From assembly GCA_009823395.1 (NCBI GenBank), contig CM020510.1:8263273-8327272 (forward strand): a stretch of DNA of 64,000 bases, read 5' to 3'. Source of the DNA: Thamnaconus septentrionalis. Taxonomy: Eukaryota; Chordata; Actinopteri; Tetraodontiformes; Monacanthidae. Position numbers and translations under genes: made by a program. Positions 33,401 to 42,933 of this stretch are shown piece by piece. The notes beneath the pieces were generated by a model. It had not been told where the DNA came from. It ran no database searches and was given only the letters and a program-made list of their open reading frames with translations. How positions within the stretch are numbered: the stretch's first letter is position 1; each line of letters starts with the position of its first letter.

Positions 33401-36355
33401 TAAGATAAGATTGGATTAACTAATCTAGGTATCCACATTTATGTCTTCGCATAAAAGTGGCGGTTTTGTGGCGTTGCACTGCTGCTGCAAGTCCAGGGAA
33501 TAAGGGGTGTAACAATGAATGATAATGGGGCGAAAAAGAGAGGAAAACTCTATGCCAAAAAATAGACTTGCACTATGGAAACTCATTCTAAACTAAAGTG
33601 CACAAAACAAATTAAAACATGAGAGCTGGTCACAAAATAAAGTAGTAGCAGTACCAAAGAAAACCAGATCAAACTAAGGTAGACAAACCGAAAATGTGGC
33701 TGATAATGATACAAAACTAACACCAAACACACTCACTCACTCACTCACTCACTCACTCACTCACTCACTCACTCACAGTTGGTTGGTTGGTTGACCCACT
33801 GGCCGAGATGGTTGCTCTTCACTGGCTTTATCCTGCTCCCAGGCCTTGATTGCAGGTGACCTCACCTGTGTTTGTTTGCAGCAGGTGAGAGGAGAGGGGA
33901 GGGGACAGTGCAGCCTGCAGACAGAATAAAGAGAAAAGACAGAAAACACCCACACAAGGCCCAGAGGCCTTGACAGTCGTCATATTAATGTAGTTTGTGT
34001 CCATTGACAGGGACAGATGGCAAACAAGCAGTAAAAGCGTGAGAGAAAAGGTCACTCCAGTGCACACTTGGACCTCTGGCTGCTCGGAGTCTGTAGATAA
34101 AAGCGTCATCATCAGTTTCTCAGTGTCGGAGTGAACGGTGCTTAAATGTCAGCGACTCCCTCCGACTGATAATTAGCAGGGAGGCCTGGCGGGGAGTGGA
34201 GGAGCAGCTAGCGCCGCAGCTCACTGCGCACAGTGTCAAGTAGGGAGAGAGGAAAAAAAAACTACTTTTTTTTTGTTCTACCTCAGCTGAAATGTCGGAA
34301 GGAATTCAGAGTAAAAAAAACAAAGTTGCGCTGACGTTAATGCAGCTGCAGCAGGTGGATATGATGTGCAGTCAATGAGTGCACACGCAATATAAACACA
34401 TTGAAGAGGTGTGTGTGTGTGTGTGTATATGTGTGTATGTATGTGTGCTCTCTTCAGGAAGTCTTGTTGACAACATTATCCCGGCTGATTTGAGCTGCAC
34501 ACTCAGCGAGCAGCTCCCGCCGCTGCAGGAAGTCCCTGCAGAGGAAGACGTGGATGAAACACACATGCAGCGTGCAAGCGTCTTCATCCGCATTCTGTCA
34601 TGAGTAACATTTCCTCAGCTTTTAAATTGCTTTCAGTACCCTCTGACCGTCGGGCTCCGTTTCCTGACAGGAAGTTATTACATACCAGCACTTTTTTGTG
34701 TGTGTTTCATCAGCACTCTATCTCTATTTGCTGCTGCTGCTGCTGCTGCTGCACATTTATGCAAAGCGTTTATGCGCACGTGTGCTTCGACAACACACCT
34801 CATTTTGCTTGTCGTTTCACATCAAGGTTGCTTTATTTTCTCACCATATGTTGTGTATTTTTTTCTGGGAAGCGCTCCAAGAGGCCGTGTTTGGCCAGAT
34901 TTAGATAAACTTAATTTGGCACAAAGCGTCGCCGCAGCCACAGCGGCTTTGCACAGCTGGACGAGGCGCGCTCGCTTTAATCTTTAGAGTTGGCACAGAG
35001 TGCGCGCGTGCAACGCACCCACACACACACACGCGCACACACACACACAGCAGCCCAGACTGGCAGGTTGCTGCTGAGCTGCTTTGTGTGTCTAATTATT
35101 GGATCCTCTCCGTGTCCTTGATCTTTGAACTCAGGGCAGCACACAAGCCTCTTACAGGGGAGGCGGAGTTTCAATTTTAGAATTCACAGAAATTTTTAGG
35201 GTTGCGAATAGACAGGAAAAACACCAAGTAACACATTAAATTTAGCGTATCTCATTGTCAGCTATGAGATTTAACAAACAGACAAACAAACAAAGGTCTG
35301 ACAAACTTGCTTGACTTCATGTGGTTGGGCTCAAATGCAGGATTCTAGAAATGATCTCTGCATGTGACGGAGAAATGCAAGGTAGAAATCCTGCTCAATC
35401 TGCATTCAATCTGGCCGTTCTAACTCAGATTATGCTGCAGGGTATTTTGTCAACCACATCTGTATTCTGTGCTCTCAGAAGATCTGCATTTTATTGCCCA
35501 TTGTCCTCATTTCCTGTTGCGTCCTGTCGACTCCCAACTTTAAAATCTTATTTGACTCATACATCAGTTTCCTTAGAAGGCAGCACTTTTGTCTGCAAAC
35601 AAACCTCTTCCACTGTTCTACACTTTTTCCCTCCCCCAGAGCTGAGCTGCTCTATGGTCAGCAGTTCATCCTCCTCCAGCTGCGCGACCGTCGAGCTCTG
35701 TGCGTGTGCACGCACGCGTTGGCGTCAGTGCGTGTGCGCGCTGGCACCAGTCTGCTGACCGACTGTCTCCGGCTGCAGTTAGCTGAGGCTGCGGCTCCTC
35801 TTTCTTCCCTCCGTGCCTCCACTCTGAGCTGATGGTGTGTTCACTTTCATCTCAGCCTCGCGCCATCCCCTCCTTCTCACGTCGTCTCATTCCCATCCTC
35901 TGATTATCCCCCCCTCACCTCATTAATTACCGTCTCTCATCTCTGCAATAATCTCCTTCGCCATCCCATCCAGTGATTAATAATCCCCCGTTTAATGTAA
36001 TTGGACCCTGTAATCTTTGGTGAGCAACAATCGGCCTCGATATACAGCCGGCCGACTCTTTGTCTGCGCCCGCGTCCCGTCCTCTGACATCCAGTCTCCC
36101 GGAGTAGCCAATTAAATCTCGATCCCGCTGGCAGAGCCGCAGAACGATTTGCTGAGTGAAGAGTCGGTGGTCGATCTGACTGACACGGAGACGACACAAG
36201 ATATAAAAAGAAATGTAGGCTGGAGTTCCTGCCAGAGATGAGAGCATTGCTCTGAAGCTGCAGATTAAGTTCAGCAGTTTTCATTGACTAACGTGAACCT
36301 TCCTACGCTGCCTTCCTAAATCGGTCCGTGATCGCTATGGAAACTGTGTGTATAC

Positions 36356-36398
<43 letters not shown>

Positions 36399-36535
36399 GA
36401 AACGTGGCTTTTTTTAATCTGAGCGAATTGAGCCATCGCGCCCACAGCTTTGTTATATTGAAGTATAATCTTCAACCATCTCTAATCTATGAAATCACTG
36501 ACTGCTCCTCTTTGTTTTGCCCGTCTGTATGTAAA

Positions 36536-36579
<44 letters not shown>

Positions 36580-38218
36580 GTGTGTCCCGAGGCATATTCT
36601 CCTATCTTTTTATTACATCATCTCTCTCACTGCCTCCCACGTTCGTGATGGCGCTGCTGTCTAGTCGTGTTGTGTAAGAGAGCCATCTGGTGGCGGCTGA
36701 AGGAAGTGGCCTGCAAACTCATTTCTGGAAAATGGAAATTAAAAATATGATCAGTGGTGAATATCAAGAAGCACGTTCTTGATTGAAAATCAATTGGGTG
36801 AAAACAGTTTTTGCTATTTTATCTAAAAAAATGTAACTCTAAATTGAAAAATAGACACTATGTGGTTTCAAGAACAAAAGCGAAGCAGCTGTTTTATGCG
36901 AAAGTTGCACACAACAGTGCACACAAAACATCAAAAGTAGGACCAAGACAACAAATCACATTTTATGATCCCTTTATTTTTTTTTCTTTCAACATTGTAG
37001 AAGCCCCTCCCACCCTCTGCTGAAGGCCTTCATCAGCCACATGGGCCTCGGTGGCCGTGGAACCTGGGAGGCACCGCTGAGCTCCGTTCCCCGCGTGCCC
37101 AACCACAGCGCATGTGAGATGGGAGAACTCACTCAGACCGGTAAGACCCTTGCATGCAAATATATATATGTATACATACAGTATATGTATATAATCTCAA
37201 TCTATTCTTCTTGGTGTCGTTCTCCTTCCCTCCAGGTGTGGTTCAGCACCTCCGCAACGGGCAGCTCCTGCGGCTGGCCTACCGCCGCCACGACCTCCTG
37301 CCCGCTGACTGGACCCCCCGCCAGGTGTGGCTGGAGACAACCAGCCGCAGCCGCACGGTGCAGAGCGGCCTGGCGCTCCTCTACGGCTTCCTGCCGGACT
37401 TCGACTGGGCCAAGCTGAGCGTACGGCACCAGTGGAGCACGCTGTTCTGCGGCGCGTCCTGCGACTGTCCCGCCCGCAACCGCTACCTGGAGGAGGAGCA
37501 GCGGCGGCAGTACAAGCTGCGGGTGGGCGACGGCGAGCTGGACAGGACGTACGCCGACATGGCGAGGACCCTGGGCGTGGCCACGCGCCAGCTGCGGGCC
37601 GCCAACCCCGTGGACTCGCTGCTGTGCCACCTCTGCCACGGCCTGGCCTTCCCGTGCGTCCTCGGCGGCGGCGGCGGTGGCGCCCGGGCGTGTCTGACCA
37701 CGGCGCAGTTCGCCGTCATCCGCCGGCAGCAGCTGGACGACGAGCGGCAGCGGAAGGAGGCGGGGCTCTACCGCAAGTACGCCGTGCTGGCCATGCACCC
37801 CTACCTCAACAGGACCGCCGCCAGGATGGAGCGCGCCGCCCGGGGCGGGGGAGGGGCGGAGCTCTTCGCCCTCTCCTCGGCGCACGACGTGACGCTGGCG
37901 CCGCTGCTGAGCGCCCTCGGCCTGACAGACGCCAGCTTCCCGCGTTTCGCCGCCCGGGTCGTCTTCGAGCTGTGGAGGAGCCCAGCGCCGGCCAAGAAGG
38001 GCAAAGGTGAGAGGTCGAAGGTCAAGGACGGAGAGCCGTTCGTCAGGGTGCTGTACAACGGCGAGGACGTCACCTTCCATACGGCCTTCTGCCGAGAGAG
38101 CGACCGCCGCCCCCGGCAGCCGCTCTGCCCGCTCAGGAACTTCCTGTCGTTCGTGCGCAGGGACATGTTCAGCGTGCTCAACGCCACTTCCTACCAGGAG
38201 GCCTGCTACCGCCGCTGA
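27375..38218 (+). CDS. pxylp1: 2-phosphoxylose phosphatase 1 (PXYLP1/ACPL2)
   Basis: Type II Golgi membrane phosphatase of the histidine acid phosphatase family. The known mammalian enzyme removes the 2-O-phosphate that FAM20B places on xylose in the proteoglycan linkage region, allowing glycosaminoglycan chain growth. The coding sequence is the join of 27375-27456, 32495-32683, 33055-33181, 37001-37140 and 37236-38218. That makes 1521 nt and 506 aa; human is 480 aa as I recall. Phases close at every junction. Residues 1-6 are MLARNR, followed by a hydrophobic anchor at about 7-27. The catalytic RHGDRYP starts at R107, with nucleophile H108. The C-terminal HD pair is H396-D397 in SAHDVTLAP. 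N-glycosylation sequons NRT and NAT lie near the C-terminus. Extra length over human lies in the stem (exon 3) and in glycine-rich loops in the last exon. Confidence 0.97.
30732..30774 (+). CDS. pxylp1: Candidate alternative first coding exon of pxylp1
   Basis: ATG at 30732 in strong context (CCAAGATGG) opens MGSAAAALLFLSLS, a short hydrophobic leader. The exon ends at a consensus donor, GCG|GTGAGT, in phase 1. That is the same phase as the canonical first coding exon, so it would join the common exon at 32495 as ...SLSVNLIP and give a 493-residue protein. The frame is open upstream to 30585, so a longer N-terminus is possible. The leader lacks a basic n-region, so whether it acts as a cleaved signal peptide or a weak anchor is unclear. 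This is inference from splice signals; no transcript evidence is available here. Confidence 0.35.
32012..32390. mobile_element. MITE-like element with 13-bp terminal inverted repeats
   Basis: TGCGTTCAGACTG (32012-32024) is the exact reverse complement of CAGTCTGAACGCA (32378-32390). The 379-bp interior has repeated AATCAGATT/AAATCACAT motifs and no coding capacity. This fits a non-autonomous DNA transposon. No clean target-site duplication was seen and the superfamily is left open. It ends 104 nt before the pxylp1 exon at 32495. Confidence 0.75.
32495..32683 (+). CDS. pxylp1: pxylp1 coding exon 2, stem region
   Basis: 189 nt, from CTCTACAG to G|GTGAGG. It encodes residues 28-91, a Pro/Thr/Gly-rich luminal stem (NLIPTTPTAEDR, GKSRKRVFPALHTPEPNP) ending AYGYCNTP. 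KSRKR and the YCN segment are shared with human PXYLP1. Confidence 0.94.
33038..33051 (-). promoter_or_regulatory. CTCF-like motif overlapping a splice acceptor
   Basis: The minus strand reads TCAGAAGAGGGCGC, matching the CTCF core at about 12 of 14 positions. It sits in the polypyrimidine tract and acceptor of the pxylp1 exon at 33055. It may be fortuitous. Confidence 0.3.
33055..33181 (+). CDS. pxylp1: pxylp1 coding exon 3, catalytic RHG motif
   Basis: 127 nt, from TCTGACAG to AG|GTGAAC. It encodes VQVMIRHGDRYPLYSIPKTK, the histidine acid phosphatase active-site loop with the nucleophilic histidine (H108), then DCTLSPSR. Nearly identical to human PXYLP1 over the core. Confidence 0.97.
33729..33775. 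repeat. (ACTC)n tetranucleotide repeat
   Basis: About twelve uninterrupted ACTC units in pxylp1 intron 4, followed by a short GGTT run. Confidence 0.95.
36361..36395. repeat. (TG)n microsatellite
   Basis: About seventeen TG units in pxylp1 intron 4; a second TG run lies at 36539-36585. Confidence 0.95.
36539..36585. repeat. (TG)n microsatellite, slightly interrupted
   Basis: TG run broken once by GCG near 36574, in pxylp1 intron 4. Confidence 0.93.
36683..36696 (+). promoter_or_regulatory. CTCF-like motif
   Basis: CCATCTGGTGGCGG matches the CTCF core at about 12 of 14 positions. It lies about 300 nt upstream of the pxylp1 exon at 37001. Confidence 0.3.
37001..37140 (+). CDS. pxylp1: pxylp1 coding exon 4
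   Basis: 140 nt, from CATTGTAG to ACCG|GTAAGA. It encodes HPLLKAFISHMGLGGRG to CEMGELTQTG. CEMGELTQTG is an exact PXYLP1 family block. Confidence 0.96.
37236..38218 (+). CDS. pxylp1: pxylp1 coding exon 5 (terminal)
   Basis: A 983-nt last exon, from CCTCCAG to TGA at 38216-38218. It encodes residues 180-506: VVQHLRNGQLL, SGLALLYGFLPDFDW, CHLCH, the catalytic SAHDVTLAP and the terminal VRRDMF...YQEACYRR. It is very GC-rich, with poly-Gly loops (six Gly near 37661-37682; GGGGA near 37846-37860) not present in human. The GC bias leaves long open frames on the opposite strand, which are shadows. Confidence 0.97.
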
Positions 38219-38423
38219 CGGCCACAGCAGCAGCGCCGCTCGTTGTTTCTCTCCTGAAGGCGATGCACTTTAATGCGGCTCATAATGGCCACAAAAAATT
38301 CCTCGTGCATTTTTTTTTCAGTTTTCCTGAATATTCTTGACACAAACTGAGCTCTGCACATTCAAACGTTCGTCACAAATTCCACACCTTTTATTATAGT
38401 TTTTTTTAAAAACTCTTTTTGAT

Positions 38424-38426
<3 letters not shown>

Positions 38427-38473
<47 letters not shown>
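38427..38473. repeat. (GT)n microsatellite in the pxylp1 3' UTR
   Basis: About 23 GT units; as RNA, a UG repeat inside the probable 3' UTR. Confidence 0.95.
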
Positions 38474-38477
<4 letters not shown>

Positions 38478-38993
38478 GTGGGTACTTCAAGGGAAGTTTT
38501 GAAGGCACTTGGCCACTTTATCCTTACATTCCATCTATGGCATGGAGTTGTTAAATTCCACTAATCCTGGTAATTCCATAAGCCCACTGATGGGTTTCTG
38601 ACAAGATCTTCTCTATAGCGTTTATTAGAATACATTGGGCATTAGTTTGACTCACATTCCTGAACATGACTTTGTTTAATGTTTTGAAAATAAATTGTGT
38701 AGTCCATTTCAAACAGGGCGTTGAACTTATTTGAATAATAGAACGAAAGCAGTGTATTAGACCTGGAATGCAGTCAAAACATACTAAAATAAAAAAGGAC
38801 AGTGATGGGATTTTCTCCTCTCTTTTGAATGCTACTAACTTGTTTTAGTCAAACTCAAATGTAGTCCTTTTAATCACATGCCTGATTCTGTTTCTCTTTG
38901 TTTTACGAATCCTGTATTGCATTTGAAAAGATGGTGATGTCATTCCGTTTCAGTTGATTTCCCTCTTGTTGGAATTCAATCCATTTCTTACTA

Positions 38994-38999
38994 AATAAA
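38994..38999 (+). terminator. pxylp1: Candidate pxylp1 poly(A) signal
   Basis: AATAAA about 0.8 kb after the stop codon, with T/G-rich sequence (TTGTCCTGTGATTGG) downstream. An earlier AATAAA at 38689-38694 is the alternative. Confidence 0.5.
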
Positions 39000-39160
39000 A
39001 CTATGGACTTGTCCTGTGATTGGTTTATTGGTGAATGGCTGTTTTGCTGTGGCAGTGAGTGAGTTTATGGATCCTGTTCGTATTTTTACAGAACATGTTT
39101 GTTGAGCAGTGAAGTTAAATGAGCCTTTTTTTTTCAAATGGCATGCGTTATTTTTTTCTG

Positions 39161-39174
39161 CCGCTAGGTGGCGG
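39161..39174 (+). promoter_or_regulatory. CTCF-like motif
   Basis: CCGCTAGGTGGCGG matches the CTCF core consensus throughout. It lies about 160 nt beyond the pxylp1 poly(A) signal, a plausible 3' boundary position. Confidence 0.5.
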
Positions 39175-39381
39175 GTGAGACCACTAAAATGTGCTCACCT
39201 CCATCTTCCCCCTGCAGCCACCATTACTTATCCACTTAGTCACCAGAGCCGCAGCCAGTGTGTTTGTACGAGAGTAAAAAAAAAAAAAAGAAGAAGCCTG
39301 AGTGAGTCCCGTGCGTCGCATGTCATCATCATTAGACAAAATGACAAGATATTAGTTATTTGGCTCGTTCTCAAAAGTGCC

Positions 39382-39419
39382 TCAGTCTGATGCTGCCTCG
39401 TCTTCTCCTTCAGAATCCT
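39382..39419 (-). CDS. Possible terminal exon of an unidentified minus-strand gene
   Basis: On the minus strand a poly-T/pyrimidine tract and ACACAG acceptor precede 38 nt that read EDSEGEDEAASD and stop at TGA (39384-39382). AATAAA on the minus strand follows at 39029-39024. An acidic tail of this kind is common at protein C-termini. However, GA-rich DNA produces such frames by chance, another frame is also open, and I found no convincing upstream exon. I do not recognise a gene. Confidence 0.15.
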
Positions 39420-40490
39420 CTGTGTCGGGAGGATAATACAGAGGGACAAAAAAAAAAAAAAAATACATAAAAAAAACAATTCCAATAACAATATTATTCT
39501 CCCTGGTCTTGCACGGCTGTTTGCAAGTAAATAAATGGGGACATAATATAAGACAAGTGTCATCAGCAAGGTTTCTTATTAATCCAGGCAGATTGGATAT
39601 GAATTAAATTTTCAGCTGCCTGAATTGCTCAGCATGTTATTTTTTTTTTTGGCTTTTGTTTCCAAGCTCGTTTCCTCGTTTCCATCCTCTCAGATCTCAA
39701 AGATATGCATTGCTCGACTTCCTGCACCCATTGTAATTTCAGTGTAATTCATCTTATCATCAGAAGTTTGATGTTGACAATATGGTAAAGACTAATGAGT
39801 AAAAAAAATAAAAAAAATATTTTTTTTCCTTTCTCATCTCACAATACAACTTGTGGATGATCATAGTGGAGGTAGTACAATAATAGAGGAAAACCAATTG
39901 GTTCCTATTTTACTATAAATGTGCATTTTGTCAAGGTTATGTTGTAAAACGCAAACCGACTTGAAAATCACTCGGATCACATATCCCATTTCCTCTTTTC
40001 GTCAAGTGCACCCTGAACTTCAGCTGACACGTCGGTCCAAAAGTTGCAGTAGGAAAAAAAAAAAAACGACTTAAGTCGATGCAAATTTATTCTAAAACTT
40101 TTCCCCGCTCACATCGAAACTTCTCTCCGCGGCCGTTTTCCATCTCAGGGCCTGACGTCAGGCCTGTTAGTGACGGCAGCCGGACTTCACAGCCAACCTT
40201 GATTCAGGGACGTCTCTTGTCCTGCCCTTTCCCACCGACACCTTTTCCCTCCAGGTCGTGACACCCGCCCCTCACCCCATCCCTCCCCACCGCTCCACTA
40301 GCCTCTGATGTCATCCCGCCGCTCTGAAGTGGAGCAGCAGATTTTTCTTTTTTTGGGGGGGCTTCTTTTTTTTGCACCTGCAAATCGGCTCAATCTTTGA
40401 AGTTGTTACACTGCCTCTGGCTTTGGTGGGACACCTGTCTCTTTTAGTGTGCGTGTGAGAGAGAATGGCAAAGATGGATCAAGGTGATTG

Positions 40491-40492
<2 letters not shown>

Positions 40493-40546
<54 letters not shown>
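40493..40546. repeat. (GT)27 microsatellite
   Basis: Uninterrupted GT tract. Smaller GT runs follow at 40889-40908 and 41093-41118. Confidence 0.95.
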
Positions 40547-40547
<1 letters not shown>

Positions 40548-41976
40548 CAGCCCCCAAAACGTCCTTTTTGACCCAGACTAGGATGCAAATGCGGTATATT
40601 TCCCAACCATCACAGGCTTTTGAGCACAAATAGCAACTCTGTGCATGTGTGCGCGTGTGTGTTTGAGAGTGTCCTTGTAAATATGTCATTTTGAGGACCT
40701 GAATCCATTAACAACCACTGACACGGGGACATTGTTATTTGTGAGGACACAAACCATATCAGTCCAGTTTTCATGCAAAGGCTTAAATTTAGAGGCCAGA
40801 TATGAATCGGGATAAAGTTTGGATTAAGGTTCGATACAAAGGACGGGAAATGGAAGTCCAATTTAATTCCTTAGTAGGAGAGATCGACGTGTGTGTGTGT
40901 GTGTGTGTGAGAGAGGGCATTTTTTTGTCTTGTGCAGACAATATGGCCTGCCCATAAATCATATCAGTTATGGAGGAAAGTTTATGTATGCAGGCAAGAT
41001 TAGGTCAGGATTAGGCTCAGGGTTTAAAACCAACAAAAAAATTCATGGACAATACTATTAAGTCCCTGAAAAGATAGACAGACAAGTTTAGGTGTGTGTG
41101 TGTGTGTGTGTGTGTGCGCGCTTGATTGTTTGGAAGAATAATGAGTCAGACAGGCGACTGACAGCCTGGACAGAGGAAGGGAGGCATTGTGGTTGACAGC
41201 GGTGAGTAAAGAGGGTGGAAGACTGACGGACGCTGAGGTCGCTCCGCTGGTGGCTTTGCCGAGTCATCGCAACGAGCCGCACTACCCCTGAAAACCACAG
41301 CTACGACTGCAGGTCAGCCACTGGTTCTATTCTGATCAATTCTAGCCAATCACATGAAGGAGGAAAAGAGGAACCGTAAGAGAGACTGCAGGAGAGTTTA
41401 AACACTGTGACTAGTGGTGTGATGAGGATCAACTGGCGTAAACAGTCCCCAAAATGCTTCATGGCTCTTTCATTCTGAACCTAATTAGACAACTAAAGTG
41501 CGCCACAGGTTTCCTGGTCTGATTGCAACCAGCTTGTTCTTAGCCCGAGCAATCTGATAAAGGAACTTTGTGGTTGGAAACAGATTTAAAAGTTGGCCTG
41601 CTAAGTGGCGGAATGAGGCAAAGATGAAATTAAGCATTGCGTTTCCTCAAAATTAAAACAAACAAACAAACAAAAAAACCCTTCTGTGAATAAATTTGAA
41701 TTTCGAAGTTAGTGGCTGCATCACTTTTATTTTGCCAAAAACTGTAATGGAAACCTAGCTTATGTCACTCACTGTTTTCTCACATGTGGCCCTTTATTAA
41801 GCCCTTCGCTAAAAGCAAACAAATGGCCAGTGTGTGTTTACGTGTGTTTGGCCGGCAGCCTGAGTTTGATGCTCGCTTGTTTACCTTTTTAGTGAGTTAC
41901 TGCGACTCCTCGTTAGCCAAAATAATCAGGATTTATGAGTCTCGCCGTGCAGTAAGTGGCGGGGCCGGAGGCGTCG

Positions 41977-41978
<2 letters not shown>

Positions 41979-42009
<31 letters not shown>
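41979..42009. repeat. (AC)n microsatellite
   Basis: About fifteen AC units in non-coding DNA. Confidence 0.93.
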
Positions 42010-42012
<3 letters not shown>

Positions 42013-42894
42013 ACTACACGCACACGAGCGCGGGTGAAATAAGTGGGTTTTATCTTTACCGTCTCAATGCTCATTTATCACAACACACACAAACACGACC
42101 TGAAACCTGAAACTTTACTGTTTTTACCACTCGTTTTCTGAACATTGACTTTGAAGCCTTTCCTGTGTCCTTGTGTGAGTGCGTGCATGTGTGTGTATGT
42201 CAGTGCGCGTGCTTATAATTCTGCTCTCCACCAAACTAGCGTGAACATGCACCCTGACGTCCGCCGAGACGTCTCACTCCTGTCCTGTGGTATCTGTGTC
42301 TTTATTACCCTGACTCTTGGTCCCTCGTCTCCAGTTGTTGCGCACGCGTACTGGCTACATCTCTGCCTGTGTGTGTGTGCGTGTGCGTGCGTGTGTGCAT
42401 TTGAGCACGGATCCCTGTGAAAGTCTGTCTCAAATGCAAATGGACAAAGAGCCTTTCTCATCAATCTGCTCGCCGGGAGAAAAGAAGGGCGCGATGACGG
42501 ACAGACGGCCGCAGCGCAGACACACATACCAAACATGTCTGAGTGAAAAGAAATGCATTTTAATAGAGGACCAGCGCAGAACGACGGGGGTGTGCAGAGA
42601 TGAGGAGGAAGAGGACGAGGGAGAGGAAAGCACTTGGTAAATGGGTCAGGTCTGTCTGCTAACCCAGGCACAGAGAGACAGAGAGAGCCAGACTGCACAA
42701 CATGTTGCTGAGAGGAGACATGGCGGAGAGGAGAGATGGGGGAGGGGAGGAGAAGGAGGAAGAGGAGGAGAGAGCAGGGACAGAGGGAGAGGAAGGAGGT
42801 TTTTATCGACTCTGAACGGACACAGAAACAGACAGTCGGTTATCAGCTTCAGACGTTTGGCTCTGATTCCAGTTCCAGTTCAAGGTGCAGGTCT

Positions 42895-42933
42895 GACTAA
42901 CTGACTGGCTGACTGGCTGACTGGCTGACTGGC
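42895..42933. repeat. (CTGACTGG)n short minisatellite
   Basis: Four to five CTGACTGG-type octamers in tandem, the first imperfect. Confidence 0.85.

Larger units (their letters stand above)
33182..37000 (+). other. pxylp1: pxylp1 intron 4
   Basis: Contains (ACTC)n, (CTG)8 (34730-34752), several TG/CA runs and a unique, ATTA-rich clean stretch at about 35900-36180 that may be a conserved regulatory element. No extra exon recognised. Confidence 0.65.
38219..39000 (+). other. pxylp1: pxylp1 3' UTR
   Basis: AT-rich sequence after the stop codon with a (TG)n tract at 38427-38473 and AATAAA signals at 38689-38694 and 38994-38999. The last is followed by T/G-rich sequence and is the best candidate end. 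The exact cleavage site cannot be assigned. Confidence 0.6.

Noticed and set aside
37202..38080. 292-codon open frame on the minus strand opposite the last pxylp1 exon
   Set aside because: It is the antisense shadow of a very GC-rich, well-conserved coding exon; its translation is low-complexity and resembles nothing known.
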